Assembly: GCA_904420235.1 (NCBI GenBank)
Contig: CAJFUS010000018.1
Coordinates: 1-22,381 of the forward strand
Length of the DNA stretch: 22,381 nt
Reading direction: 5' to 3'
DNA from: Candidatus Neoanaerotignum tabaqchaliae
GTDB taxonomy: Bacteria > Bacillota > Clostridia > Lachnospirales > Anaerotignaceae
Every line of letters starts with the position of its first letter. Within the stretch, counting starts at the first letter, position 1. This document shows positions 7,578 through 15,364 of the stretch, in pieces. The translations under genes were made by a program, and so were the position numbers. Below the pieces are notes generated by a model. The model was not told the origin of the DNA. It did not search any database and saw only the letters and a list, made by a program, of their open reading frames with translations.

Positions 7578-8519
7578 CTAATATTTAACTGAATTTTTTT
7601 TAGTACAGTTTATGATATTAGATATAGTCTTATTAACTAAAAAAGTTTTTTCTCGTTGTCTGCAAAATTCCCAAAAGGCTTTAGCCGTTGTGGAAAGATT
7701 TTTATCCTTATGGTGTATTAAATAAAATTTTCTTTTAAACTCAACATCCTGCACCTTTATTTCATATAAAATGCCGTTATTTATATATGGCCGCGCTATC
7801 CTCTCGGATATAGCCGAAATTCCAAGACCGTTCATAACGGCGTTTATAAGTGAATTTGTGCTCATGGCTTCCCACACAGGCTCAATTAATATTCCATTTT
7901 CAGCTGTAACACTGTCAAAAAGTTCCCTTGTACCGCTGCCTTTTTCCCTTAAAATAAACCTTTGTTTTTTTAATTCTTCTGCCGACAGTGTTGCGCCATT
8001 TTCAAAATGATTATTCGGTGAAGATATTAATAAAAGACTGTCATCGGCAAATTCTTCAAAAATAATATTTTTTTCATGTATTGGCCTTTCAACAAGAGCC
8101 ATATCTATATCATTTTTGAGTATCTTTTTTTCAAGCATTGGAGACGGTTCAACTGTAACCCTTAAATCAGCTTCCGGCTTTTCTTTATAAAACTCTTTAA
8201 CATAATTTGGCATAAGCAGAGAACCTATTGTAAGACTTGCGCCAACACTAACACGGTTTGACGTGTTTTTTATATTCATTTCCATATCGTCATATATGGA
8301 TACAAGCCTTTCAGCATAGGATAAAAACTCTTTTCCGCATGACGTAAGATAGAGCCTTCTGGATATCCTGTCAAAAAGCTGTATTCCGTAATATTTTTCA
8401 ATCTCTTTTATAACAATAGTTACTGAGGGCTGAGACATATAAAGAAGTTTCGCAGCTTTGGTAACATTGTTTCCGCATTGACAGAGAGTTATAAAAATTC
8501 TCATATGTCTTATATTCAT
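7578..8519 (-). CDS. LysR-family transcriptional regulator (next to chromate-transporter pair)
   Basis: A 313-residue DNA-binding regulator. The winged helix-turn-helix is at residues 1-60 (NNVTKAAKLLYMSQPSVTIVIKEIE), followed by a linker and a type-2 periplasmic-binding-like effector domain from about residue 90 (VSVGASLTIGSLLMPNYV), resembling the CysL/CysB-like group. The ATG follows GGAGG at 7 nt. The gene is divergent from the chromate-transporter pair across a 113-bp spacer that holds a 47-bp perfect palindrome. LysR proteins typically control themselves and the divergent gene, so this is the likely regulator of the pair. Effector unknown; sulphate or another oxyanion is only a guess from the transporter family. 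Confidence 0.9.
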   Translation of the reverse strand: MNIRHMRIFITLCQCGNNVTKAAKLLYMSQPSVTIVIKEIEKYYGIQLFDRISRRLYLTSCGKEFLSYAERLVSIYDDMEMNIKNTSNRVSVGASLTIGSLLMPNYVKEFYKEKPEADLRVTVEPSPMLEKKILKNDIDMALVERPIHEKNIIFEEFADDSLLLISSPNNHFENGATLSAEELKKQRFILREKGSGTRELFDSVTAENGILIEPVWEAMSTNSLINAVMNGLGISAISERIARPYINNGILYEIKVQDVEFKRKFYLIHHKDKNLSTTAKAFWEFCRQREKTFLVNKTISNIINCTKKNSVKY

Positions 8520-8537
8520 AAGGGGGCCTCCAATTTA

Positions 8538-8584
8538 ATAAGTAAAATATTATTATTTTAATAAAATAATAATATTTTACTTAT
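8538..8584. promoter_or_regulatory. 47-bp perfect palindrome with overlapping divergent promoters
   Basis: Arms of 23 bp (8538-8560 and 8562-8584) are exact reverse complements about a single central A at 8561; outer ends read ATAAGTAAAATATT and AATATTTTACTTAT. For the plus gene, TTTACT (8576-8581) and TATATT (8599-8604) are 17 nt apart. For the minus LysR gene, TTGAAT (8589-8594) and TATTAT (8566-8571) are also 17 nt apart. Thus the palindrome covers the -35 of one promoter and the -10 of the other, as expected for a LysR operator with autoregulation. Confidence 0.7.
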
Positions 8585-8632
8585 GTATATTCAAGTGTTA
8601 TATTGTTTTTATAAAATTTTGGAGGGATAGGC

Positions 8633-9193
8633 ATGGATTTTAAAATATTAAAAAAAATATTTATATCTACCTTTTATTTAAGCGCTTTCACTTTTGGCGG
8701 AGGATACGTTATAGTAACTCTTCTTAAAAATAAGTTCGTAAACGACCTTAAATGGATAACCGAGGAGGAAATGCTTGATTTTGTGGCCATAGCCCAATCG
8801 GCACCGGGACCTATCGCCATAAACGGGGCTGTTGTTGTTGGATATAAGCTTGCCGGCATAGCCGGTGTTTTAAGCGCCGTTTTAGGCGCCGTTCTTCCTC
8901 CGTTTATAATACTTACTGCCGTCTCATTTTTTTACGAAGCATTTAAGACAAATCCGATTATACAGTCAGTTCTTTACGGCATGAAAGCAGGAGTCGGCGC
9001 CGTTATAGCTTCAGTTGTTTACGACATGGGTAGCGGTGTCGTTAAAACAGGCCAAAAAACACTTATTTTAATTATGATTCTTGCCTTTATAGCCGATTAT
9101 TTTTTACAGATTAATGTTGTTTATATAATAATAACAGTTATAATAATAGGCGTTTTAAGAACCGTTGTAAGAGAAAAGAGGTGCTTAAAATGA
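8633..9193 (+). CDS. Short-chain chromate transporter family protein, first of a pair
   Basis: A 186-residue membrane protein of the CHR (ChrA) family, half-size type: one domain of the long ChrA duplication. It starts with FGGGYVIVTLL at about residue 22 and carries the conserved APGPIAINGA motif near residue 58, with five to six hydrophobic segments. In the short-chain type two unequal halves are made from adjacent genes and are thought to work together. Some family members export chromate; in an anaerobe the natural substrate may be a different oxyanion. The ATG follows GGAGGG. Its stop overlaps the next start in an ATGA junction at 9190-9193, so the two are translationally coupled. Probably controlled by the divergent LysR. 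Confidence 0.9.
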   Translation: MDFKILKKIFISTFYLSAFTFGGGYVIVTLLKNKFVNDLKWITEEEMLDFVAIAQSAPGPIAINGAVVVGYKLAGIAGVLSAVLGAVLPPFIILTAVSFFYEAFKTNPIIQSVLYGMKAGVGAVIASVVYDMGSGVVKTGQKTLILIMILAFIADYFLQINVVYIIITVIIIGVLRTVVREKRCLK

Positions 9194-9762
9194 TTTATAT
9201 ACAGCTTTTTTTCTCTTTTTTAAGAATAGGCCTTTTCAGTTTCGGCGGAGGATACGCGGCAATGCCCCTTATACAATCTCAGGTTGTTGACAGATACGGC
9301 TGGCTTACAATTTCCGATTTTACCGACCTTATAACAATATCCCAAATGACACCCGGGCCAATAGCAATTAACGCCGCAACATTTGTAGGAAATCAGGTTG
9401 GCGGCATACTGGGAGCCGTTGTGGCAACGGCCGGCTGTGTTTTTCCTTCATGCGTTATTGTAACTATACTGGCGTATTTTTATATGAAATATAAAAATCT
9501 TTCAGCCGTAAAAGGCACCCTTGAGCTTTTAAGGCCGGCCGTTGTATCAATGATAGCCGTAGCGGGAATATCCATATTAATTCCAGCGTTTTTCTTAAGC
9601 GGAACTGTGTCATTCTCAAATGGAAATTTTCAGCTTAGGCCGGTTTTATATTTTGCGGCCGCGGTTTTTCTTTTAAGAAAACCTAAGATAGACCCAGTTA
9701 TTGTTATGATTATATGTGGCTGTGCAGAAATTGTTTATAGGCTAATAGCCGGAATATTATAA
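9190..9762 (+). CDS. Short-chain chromate transporter family protein, second of a pair
   Basis: A 190-residue partner of the preceding gene. It shows the same signature in the same order: SFGGGYAAMPL near residue 20 and TPGPIAINAATFVGN near residue 54, with several membrane segments and a conserved RPAVVSMIAVAG stretch in the second half. An upstream in-frame GTG at 9181 lies within the probable Shine-Dalgarno AGAGGTG, so the ATG at 9190 is chosen; it overlaps the preceding TGA. The paired arrangement supports a heterodimeric transporter. Transported ion inferred only from the family. Confidence 0.9.
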   Translation: MIYIQLFFSFLRIGLFSFGGGYAAMPLIQSQVVDRYGWLTISDFTDLITISQMTPGPIAINAATFVGNQVGGILGAVVATAGCVFPSCVIVTILAYFYMKYKNLSAVKGTLELLRPAVVSMIAVAGISILIPAFFLSGTVSFSNGNFQLRPVLYFAAAVFLLRKPKIDPVIVMIICGCAEIVYRLIAGIL

Positions 9763-9784
9763 TTATTAATATAAATTAATGTTT

Positions 9785-9823
9785 AGCACACAAAACATCA
9801 AATAGATTTTTATGTGCTATAAT
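9785..9823 (+). promoter_or_regulatory. Extended -10 promoter with inverted repeat upstream of the YbjQ-family gene
   Basis: TGCTATAAT (9815-9823) is a consensus extended -10 (TGnTATAAT). AGCACA (9785-9790) and TGTGCT (9813-9818) form an inverted repeat whose right arm overlaps the -10, so it may be an operator, or alternatively a weak hairpin ending the transporter transcript. Confidence 0.5.
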
Positions 9824-9861
9824 AAAAGTAACAGTTTTGCATATAAAAAGGAGATGATTAA

Positions 9862-10173
9862 ATGCTTATTACAACAACAGAAAATATACCAGGAAAAGAA
9901 TTTGAGGTTATAGGAATAGTAAAGGGCTGTACTGTACAATCTAAAAATATAGGCCATGATATAGGCGCCGGACTTAAAACAATAATCGGCGGCGAAATAA
10001 ACAGCTATAGGGATATGATAGAAGAAGCAAGAAGAGTAGCGCAATCAAGAATGGAGGACGAGGCCAAAAGGCTTGGGGCCGACGCTGTTATTTGTGCAAG
10101 ATTTGCCACATCTTCCGTTATGCAGGGGGCTTCTGAAATACTTATGTACGGAACTGCTGTTAAATTTAAATAA
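9862..10173 (+). CDS. YbjQ family (UPF0145/DUF74) protein
   Basis: A 103-residue cytoplasmic protein matching the YbjQ/UPF0145 family over its full length (E. coli YbjQ is about 107 residues). Visible features: the opening strand MLITTTENIPGKEFEVIGIV, the central IGGEINSYRDMIEEAR, and LGADAVICARFATSSVMQGA toward the end, followed by a final strand GTAVKF. Members form small oligomers called heavy-metal-binding-like by homology, but the function is not established. A good AAGGAG lies before the ATG. It has its own promoter and terminator and is likely monocistronic. Confidence 0.92.
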   Translation: MLITTTENIPGKEFEVIGIVKGCTVQSKNIGHDIGAGLKTIIGGEINSYRDMIEEARRVAQSRMEDEAKRLGADAVICARFATSSVMQGASEILMYGTAVKFK

Positions 10174-10180
10174 TATATAT

Positions 10181-10222
10181 AAAACGGAAATATCCCTTAA
10201 GCGGATTTCCGTTTTTATTTTT
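10181..10222 (+). terminator. Intrinsic terminator after the YbjQ-family gene
   Basis: An 11-bp perfect stem AAAACGGAAAT / ATTTCCGTTTT (10181-10191, 10205-10215) and a tail TATTTTTG. Confidence 0.88.
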
Positions 10223-10298
10223 GTGGGTACTGTTGAAAAAATATTTTTTATATGTTAATGTTTATAAATAAAAATATTTTTTAGTAAAAGAGGTATTT

Positions 10299-11120
10299 AT
10301 GTTTGGGAAAAAAACAGGAAATGAGATAATAGACTCAATTAAAACATCAAAAAGAGTACGCAGGCGACTTACAATAAGAGGAACTTTGTCTTTTTTTATA
10401 CTGCTTACCCTTATACGTTCGGCATTTGTTGGACGATATGAAAACGTATTTGTATGTGTCCTTTCTCTTATACTCTTTTGTGTTCCCATGATGCTTGAAA
10501 GAAGACTCTCCATAGATATACCTCCGCTTATGGAGGGAATAATATACTGCTTTATTTTCGCTGCTGAAATTCTTGGAGAAATAAACTCCTTTTATACAAT
10601 CATACCCGGCTGGGATACAATGCTTCATACATTGAATGGATTTCTTGTTGCTGCCGTTGGTTTCTCACTTGTAGACCTGTTTAACAGAAGCGAGAGAATG
10701 ACATTTAAATTGTCGCCGCTTTTTTTGGCTTTAGTGGCGTTCTGTTTTTCTATGACAGTAGGCGTACTTTGGGAATTTTTTGAGTTCTTTATGGACAGCT
10801 TTTTCGGCACCGATATGCAAAAGGATTTTATTATAACGTCTATAAATTCTGTTACGCTTAATCCGGATGGCCTTAATAATGTCGTTCATGAGAAAATAAC
10901 AAGCCTTATTGTAAACGGTCAAAACTGGATGGATTTTCCCGGAGGATATATAGATATAGGCATTATAGACACAATGAAAGATTTAATAGTAAATTTCATT
11001 GGAGCCGTTATTTTTTCGGTGATAGGCTTCTTTTATGTAAAAACCCGCGGAAAAGGCAAAATTGCCTCATCACTTATACCAGTTGTACTTAATATAGATG
11101 ACGAGAAAGGAAATAAATAA
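10299..11120 (+). CDS. Polytopic membrane protein, distantly like DUF2238/YjdF
   Basis: A 273-residue protein with about six to seven hydrophobic segments after a basic N-terminus (KTSKRVRRRL). Motifs seen: PGWDTMLHTLNGFLVA near residue 103-118, VGVLWEFFEFFMDSFFG near residue 154, and DTMKDLIVNFIGAVIF near residue 225. This order of D-x2-LH-x2-G, WE-x2-E and DTM-D resembles the DUF2238 (YjdF) family of uncharacterised membrane proteins, though the match is from memory and moderate. The start is set by AGAGG about 8 nt before the ATG. It converges on the PF06541 gene with only 9 bp between stop codons. Function unknown. Confidence 0.75.
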   Translation: MFGKKTGNEIIDSIKTSKRVRRRLTIRGTLSFFILLTLIRSAFVGRYENVFVCVLSLILFCVPMMLERRLSIDIPPLMEGIIYCFIFAAEILGEINSFYTIIPGWDTMLHTLNGFLVAAVGFSLVDLFNRSERMTFKLSPLFLALVAFCFSMTVGVLWEFFEFFMDSFFGTDMQKDFIITSINSVTLNPDGLNNVVHEKITSLIVNGQNWMDFPGGYIDIGIIDTMKDLIVNFIGAVIFSVIGFFYVKTRGKGKIASSLIPVVLNIDDEKGNK

Positions 11121-11129
11121 TAGCAGGTT

Positions 11130-11675
11130 TTATATTAAAAAGGTAAAAACAATATCCGCGGCTAATATGGCAAATAAAACAACACTTAAAATGCGGGTGT
11201 GTTTTTTACCTATTTTTTTAATAAGTTTTTTAAATAATGGGTGTATTATATACAAAAACACAATGGCGCCTATTCCAAAACGTATGCTTGGGTTGAGGGC
11301 TATTCTTCCTTGAAAATTAAAGGCGAATCTTTCATAGTTCCAGTCCCAAGAGCCCTTTGTAAACTCCATTATATAGCTTCCGGCAAGCTCAACAACTGTG
11401 GCTGTTGCAGCCGATGCCAAAAATACTAAAATTGGAGTTATTTTAATTCCTTTAAATTTTATTTTTCTGTTTTTAAATTTGTCAAAAAGGAATATTATTA
11501 AAAGCGCGCCAAAACCATATATTACACACACAGGTCCTGTAAGAGTGCCTCTGTTTGAAAAGCCCCATCTGTATATAACTGTTTCAAGAAATACCTCGTA
11601 AAGCCAGCCTATATTTGAATAAAGTATAAAATATATAAAATACTCGTTTATTTTATGACGTATTATTTTATTCAT
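11130..11675 (-). CDS. PF06541 (ABC_trans_CmpB) family membrane protein
   Basis: A 181-residue membrane protein of the family annotated as putative ABC-transporter type IV permease (PF06541). Hallmarks: SNIGWLYEVFLE near residue 20, NRGTLTGPVCVIYGFGA at about residues 41-57, ELAGSYIMEFTKGSWDWNY in the middle and FQGRIALNPSIRFG after it. No ATPase partner is nearby, and the transport role is unproven for the family. The ATG follows AGGAGAT at 6 nt. Divergent from the DUF2156 gene and convergent with the preceding membrane protein. Confidence 0.87.
   Translation of the reverse strand: MNKIIRHKINEYFIYFILYSNIGWLYEVFLETVIYRWGFSNRGTLTGPVCVIYGFGALLIIFLFDKFKNRKIKFKGIKITPILVFLASAATATVVELAGSYIMEFTKGSWDWNYERFAFNFQGRIALNPSIRFGIGAIVFLYIIHPLFKKLIKKIGKKHTRILSVVLFAILAADIVFTFLI
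11141..11219 (+). terminator. Possible terminator of the plus-strand membrane gene inside the convergent gene
   Basis: AGGTAAAAAC (11141-11150) pairs with GTTTTTTACCT (11201-11211) with one bulged T; an inner CCGC/GCGG pair extends it, and ATTTTTTTA follows. It lies inside the 3' coding end of the PF06541 gene. The long loop makes this tentative. Confidence 0.35.
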
Positions 11676-11718
11676 TAATTATCTCCTATTAATATAACTT
11701 TTTGTGTATATTTTAGAC

Positions 11719-11747
11719 ATTATACATTACATTTTGATTTATTGGAA
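11719..11747 (-). promoter_or_regulatory. Possible promoter of the PF06541 gene
   Basis: On the minus strand TATAAT (11719-11724) is a consensus -10; the best -35 at 17 nt is the weak TTCCAA (11742-11747). Confidence 0.35.
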
Positions 11748-11805
11748 CAACAACGTAAGATTCGACAAAATTATTAATAATTATACTTATGGAAAGGTTG
11801 AGATT

Positions 11806-12708
11806 ATGCTGAAATGGAAAACCCCTGATATTAATGACGGGGATTTGATAAGAAAAATAGTTGCCGACTCAGGAATTATAGGAAGCGATTTGTCATTTGC
11901 CAACATATATTTATTCAGAGATAAATATAAAACAAAAATATGTGCTTTTGATGGATTTTTTATAAGACACTATTCATTTGGAGAAAACGGAAAATATGGT
12001 TTTCCTGTAGGAAACGGAGACATTGAAAAAGCAGTTTTGGCCATTGAGCAGGACGCTTCAGAAAGAAATGAAAGTCTTTCATTTGTATGTCTTACAGAGG
12101 AGCAAAAAGAAATTCTTGAAAACATAAGGCCGGAAATGTTCCAATTTACATCTGATGACGGAACAAGCGATTATATATATTCCAGCCATGAGTTAGCAAA
12201 TTTAAGCGGAAGGGCTTTTCATAAAAAGAAAAATCATTTTCACCGTTTTACACGTCTTTGCCCTGACGCTGTGTTTAAGCGCATAACAGATGACAATATT
12301 GAAGACGCTTGGGCTGTTGAGGAAATTTGGTATAAAGAACATACCCAAAATGGCGAAACTGATTACGACGTTGAAAGAGCCGCTATAAGAGAGGCCCTTG
12401 ACAATTTTTCAGGCCTTAAACTTTGGGGCGGAATTATTTATGTTGATAATAAACCATGCGCTATGGCTGTGGCATCTTTGTTTAATAATGAAGCCAGCGA
12501 CATACACTATGAGAAAGTGACAAATCAGTGCGCCGACAATGGCGGTTATGCGGCAATTAATAAATTTATTGCGGAGGGTCTTGAAAAAGACGGCGTTTTA
12601 TGGCTTAACCGCGAGGAGGACATGGGTATTGAGGGCCTGAGAAAAGCAAAGCTTTCATACAGACCAAAAATGATGTTTAAAAGATATGAGGCTATTATTA
12701 AAGGTTGA
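11806..12708 (+). CDS. DUF2156 protein (GNAT-like, lysylphosphatidylglycerol synthase C-terminal family)
   Basis: A 300-residue soluble protein of the DUF2156 family, which shares its double GNAT-like fold with the catalytic domain of MprF-type aminoacyl-phosphatidylglycerol synthases. The N-terminal half carries SDLSFANIYLFRDKY, typical of the family; the C-terminal half ends with LWLNREEDMGIEGLRKAKLSY, matching the conserved acyl-transferase-like end motif. There is no membrane part, so this is the stand-alone type whose substrate is not known. The frame is open from 11704, but the ATG at 11806 follows GGAAAGG and gives the usual N-terminus; the upstream extension is AT-rich promoter-like DNA. 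Divergent from the PF06541 gene. Confidence 0.88.
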   Translation: MLKWKTPDINDGDLIRKIVADSGIIGSDLSFANIYLFRDKYKTKICAFDGFFIRHYSFGENGKYGFPVGNGDIEKAVLAIEQDASERNESLSFVCLTEEQKEILENIRPEMFQFTSDDGTSDYIYSSHELANLSGRAFHKKKNHFHRFTRLCPDAVFKRITDDNIEDAWAVEEIWYKEHTQNGETDYDVERAAIREALDNFSGLKLWGGIIYVDNKPCAMAVASLFNNEASDIHYEKVTNQCADNGGYAAINKFIAEGLEKDGVLWLNREEDMGIEGLRKAKLSYRPKMMFKRYEAIIKG

Positions 12709-12857
12709 ATATTTTGATTCCATCATCTAAAAAATTGCCAATAATAATTGTTGTTTATAATGCCTGTAAAATCAATAAAAGTTTTAAACTGTCTCTGATT
12801 TTATAATCAACTATATTTGATAAAAAAACTTTACTTTATTTTATCGGTTAAATAAAT

Positions 12858-12910
12858 AAAAACGCGCCAGCTGCTATTAATATAAATTCAGCAGTTAAGG
12901 TGCGTTTTTT
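12858..12910 (-). terminator. Bidirectional terminator between the DUF2156 and LarA-like genes
   Basis: AAAAACGC (12858-12865) pairs with GCGTTTTT (12902-12909), with an inner CTGCT/AGCAG stem (12871-12875, 12890-12894). T-runs lie on both sides, so it can end both convergent transcripts. The stretch 12709-12857 before it shows no gene or clear signal. Confidence 0.8.
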
Positions 12911-12926
12911 AGCAAGTTTTGTATGT

Positions 12927-14186
12927 TTAAAAATCAATTTGATTTAATAAATTTCCATTAGAGTCAAAATCAAGCAAAAATGGTTCACTTATTTTCTCGA
13001 TATTTTTATTTTCTTTAATTTCCTTATAAAGTGAAAGGGACACGGCCATTTTTTCAAGAGAATTTGTATCCTTTATAAAAGCGGCCTTAATGTTTTCAGT
13101 ATCCATAACGCCTGATGAAGTAAAAGCTGTTTTTATGGCCTCAAAATCATTTGGAGCCACACAAGGTATTTTTGCCTGCAAAAGACAAGTTGATGTCATT
13201 CCTGTAAGAGATGTGGCATCTATATCTATTTTATTAAAAACCCTGCGTGTTATTACGTCAACTATTCCAATTCCCATAGAGTTTCCATGAGACTCATCGG
13301 TAAAATCCATAACGGCTATGGTTTTTATTTTAGGCTTCTCCGGTTCTTTTTGTCCGGCAATCATTATTCTACCAACAACCTTTGTGTCAACACAAGTTCC
13401 TGATATATTTTTTCCGGCGTCCCGTATCAAAAGTGTATCCATATAATCGGCAGGGAGGCGTACCAAACTTTTTTTAACATTTGAAAGTATACGCTTCTCG
13501 GCTTCAAGAATATTTTCCGGCAATACGGCCTCTATACTGTTTGTTTGGTGCTTCCAATTTTCGGTTATGGCAATAGCCAAAAATACAGGCAGTTTCTTAA
13601 GCATAAGACTTCCTGCCGCCCTTATGGCCGGTCCATAACCTATGTTTAACGCATTTGCGTGTATAATTGAGGCCCCCTTTGGATTGCCTATACCTATGGC
13701 CATAAGCTTAAAAATACCACTTTCGGTTATGTCCTCAAAATCCGTATGTGGCTTTATTCTGTTTATAAGTATTATTTTGTCAAACTCAAGGGCAAGTTTG
13801 TTGCCGTAAATATCCATTTCGTTTTCAGCAGTGCCATAAAAAACGCTTTCGGCGCAGGTTTTTATCTCGGCTCCGGTATAATCTTCAGTTACTCCAAGGG
13901 ACTTAAGCATATCTTTCTGCCCTTCAGCCGTTCCGCCTCCGTGGCTTCCCATAGCGGCGAATATTATTGGCTTTCCGCCGTTTTCTTTAACAACACTCAC
14001 TATTGTTTTAACTATAAGGGCTATGTTGGCTATTCCTCTGCTTCCAATGGCTATACCAACGGTTTTTCCATTAACAGATGAAAGATTTGCTTTTGAATCG
14101 GAAACGGCCTTTCTAACGGCTTCCTCGATGTTGTCTATTTTTTCTGCCGGATAGTTTTGTTTTATCATAACGAATTTAGGAAACAT
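12927..14186 (-). CDS. LarA-superfamily nickel-pincer hydroxyacid racemase/epimerase-like protein (DUF2088)
   Basis: A 419-residue cytoplasmic protein. The N-terminal half is the LarA N-domain (DUF2088) with AIGSRGIANI (residues 46-55) and AMGSHGGGTAEGQ (78-90). H82, H147, K160 and H176 line up with LarA His108, His174, Lys184 and His200: the K-to-H spacing is 16 in both, and the H82-H147 spacing is 65 against 66. In LarA these residues hold the nickel-pincer cofactor and do the hydride/proton chemistry that racemises 2-hydroxyacids. Keeping all four suggests an active enzyme. It lies 17 bp after the split altronate-dehydratase genes, so the substrate is likely a sugar acid or other hydroxyacid passed to that dehydratase; this is inference. 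Cofactor genes larB, larC, larE are not in the window. Start set by AAGGAG. Confidence 0.82.
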   Translation of the reverse strand: MFPKFVMIKQNYPAEKIDNIEEAVRKAVSDSKANLSSVNGKTVGIAIGSRGIANIALIVKTIVSVVKENGGKPIIFAAMGSHGGGTAEGQKDMLKSLGVTEDYTGAEIKTCAESVFYGTAENEMDIYGNKLALEFDKIILINRIKPHTDFEDITESGIFKLMAIGIGNPKGASIIHANALNIGYGPAIRAAGSLMLKKLPVFLAIAITENWKHQTNSIEAVLPENILEAEKRILSNVKKSLVRLPADYMDTLLIRDAGKNISGTCVDTKVVGRIMIAGQKEPEKPKIKTIAVMDFTDESHGNSMGIGIVDVITRRVFNKIDIDATSLTGMTSTCLLQAKIPCVAPNDFEAIKTAFTSSGVMDTENIKAAFIKDTNSLEKMAVSLSLYKEIKENKNIEKISEPFLLDFDSNGNLLNQIDF

Positions 14187-14203
14187 ATTATAAACACTCC
14201 TTA

Positions 14204-15364
14204 TTATGTAAGTATAGGCGATATTCTGTAAAGCGAGAATTCCCTGTGCCCCAGCTTTTCTGAGGCGGTTTCATTTCCATCAGCAGTTGAAATTACTTTT
14301 TCAAAAACCTCTTCTCCGCCCTCTTTTATTGAAAGGGAACCGTCAATTATATCTGACAGGTTTAAGTCAAAATTCTCGCTCATTATTTCACAAATATCAG
14401 CATTAGCTGTAACTTTTATTACAGGCGCGGCAGCAAAACCCATTGGCGTTCCCCGACCTGTTGTGAATATTATAATTTGAGCTCCGGCACAGCAAAGGCC
14501 AAGACTGCAAGCCATGTCGTTTCCCGGAGTGTCAACAAATGTTACGCCGCTTTTTACAGCTCTTTCTCCAAAGTTTATGGCGTCGGATATTTGGGCCCGG
14601 CCTATTTTGCAGATTCCTCCAAGAGACTTTTCCTCTATTGTTGAAAGGCCGCCGTTAATGTTGCCCGGCGACGGCTGTGTTCCTCTAAGGTCAACCTTCA
14701 TGCTTATGGCCGTTTCCTCAACCCGTTTTATTTTTGATAATATAAAATTATATACATCTTTTGTATCACAAAGGTCTTTTATTATATCCTCGGCTCCCAT
14801 AAGCTCCGTTGTCTCGCCAAAAACAATTTTTCCTCCAAGGGAGCACAGTTTTTCAGTAAATATTCCAACAGAGGGATTTGAGGCTATGCCGGAGGTAAAA
14901 TCGGAACCGCCGCATTCAACTCCAACTGTAAGGTTTGATATATCCGTTTCCTCTCTTGCTTGCAGAGAAAGTTCTTCGGAAAACTCTTTGCATATTTCAA
15001 TGCCTTTTTTAATGCAAAATTCCGTGCCGCCTGTTTCCTGCATAACAATAAGCTTTGTGTTTGGCTGTTCCGCTTTTATGGCTTCATAAAGATTATGAGG
15101 AAGTATTTCCTCACATCCAAGTCCTACAATAAGCACCGCTCCGTTGTTTGGATGAATTCCCACTTCTTTAAGACAATTAAACGAAAGCTTTAAATCAGGA
15201 CCTAACTGGTCGCAGCCGTAAGGGTGAGTATACGCATCAGCAATATCAACAGATGATGCTATACTTTGGACTATGTGATTTACACAGGCAACTGTTGGTA
15301 TAACTGCTATCCTGTTTCTTACGCCAAAAGTTCCGTTTGGACGTTTATACATTTTAATTTTCAA
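14204..15364 (-). CDS. UxaA/altronate-dehydratase family hydro-lyase, large subunit, TTG start
   Basis: About 386 residues of the UxaA large-subunit family, metal-dependent lyases acting on aldonates or similar 2-hydroxyacids (altronate and galactarate dehydratases; SuyB sulfolactate sulfo-lyase). Motifs: YKRPNGTFGVRNRIAVIPTV at the start, THPYGCDQLG, VGLGCEE, VECGGSDFTSGIASNPSVG in the centre and TTGRGTPMGFAAAPVIKV near the end. Starting at the TTG at 15362-15364, 6 nt after GGAGGGGAG, gives MKIKMYKR, which matches the usual MKFxGYKR opening; the ATG at 15352 lacks a spaced ribosome binding site. The gene overlaps the small-subunit gene by 11 nt, so translation is probably coupled. It cannot be told from sequence which substrate it uses. 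Confidence 0.85.
   Translation of the reverse strand: MKIKMYKRPNGTFGVRNRIAVIPTVACVNHIVQSIASSVDIADAYTHPYGCDQLGPDLKLSFNCLKEVGIHPNNGAVLIVGLGCEEILPHNLYEAIKAEQPNTKLIVMQETGGTEFCIKKGIEICKEFSEELSLQAREETDISNLTVGVECGGSDFTSGIASNPSVGIFTEKLCSLGGKIVFGETTELMGAEDIIKDLCDTKDVYNFILSKIKRVEETAISMKVDLRGTQPSPGNINGGLSTIEEKSLGGICKIGRAQISDAINFGERAVKSGVTFVDTPGNDMACSLGLCCAGAQIIIFTTGRGTPMGFAAAPVIKVTANADICEIMSENFDLNLSDIIDGSLSIKEGGEEVFEKVISTADGNETASEKLGHREFSLYRISPILT

Noticed and set aside
11704..11805. 34-residue N-terminal extension of the DUF2156 protein
   Set aside because: No ribosome binding site at 11704, odd composition, and the ATG at 11806 has one.
14514..15089. 191-residue plus-strand frame inside the lyase large-subunit gene
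   Set aside because: Antisense shadow with no ribosome binding site or recognisable domain.
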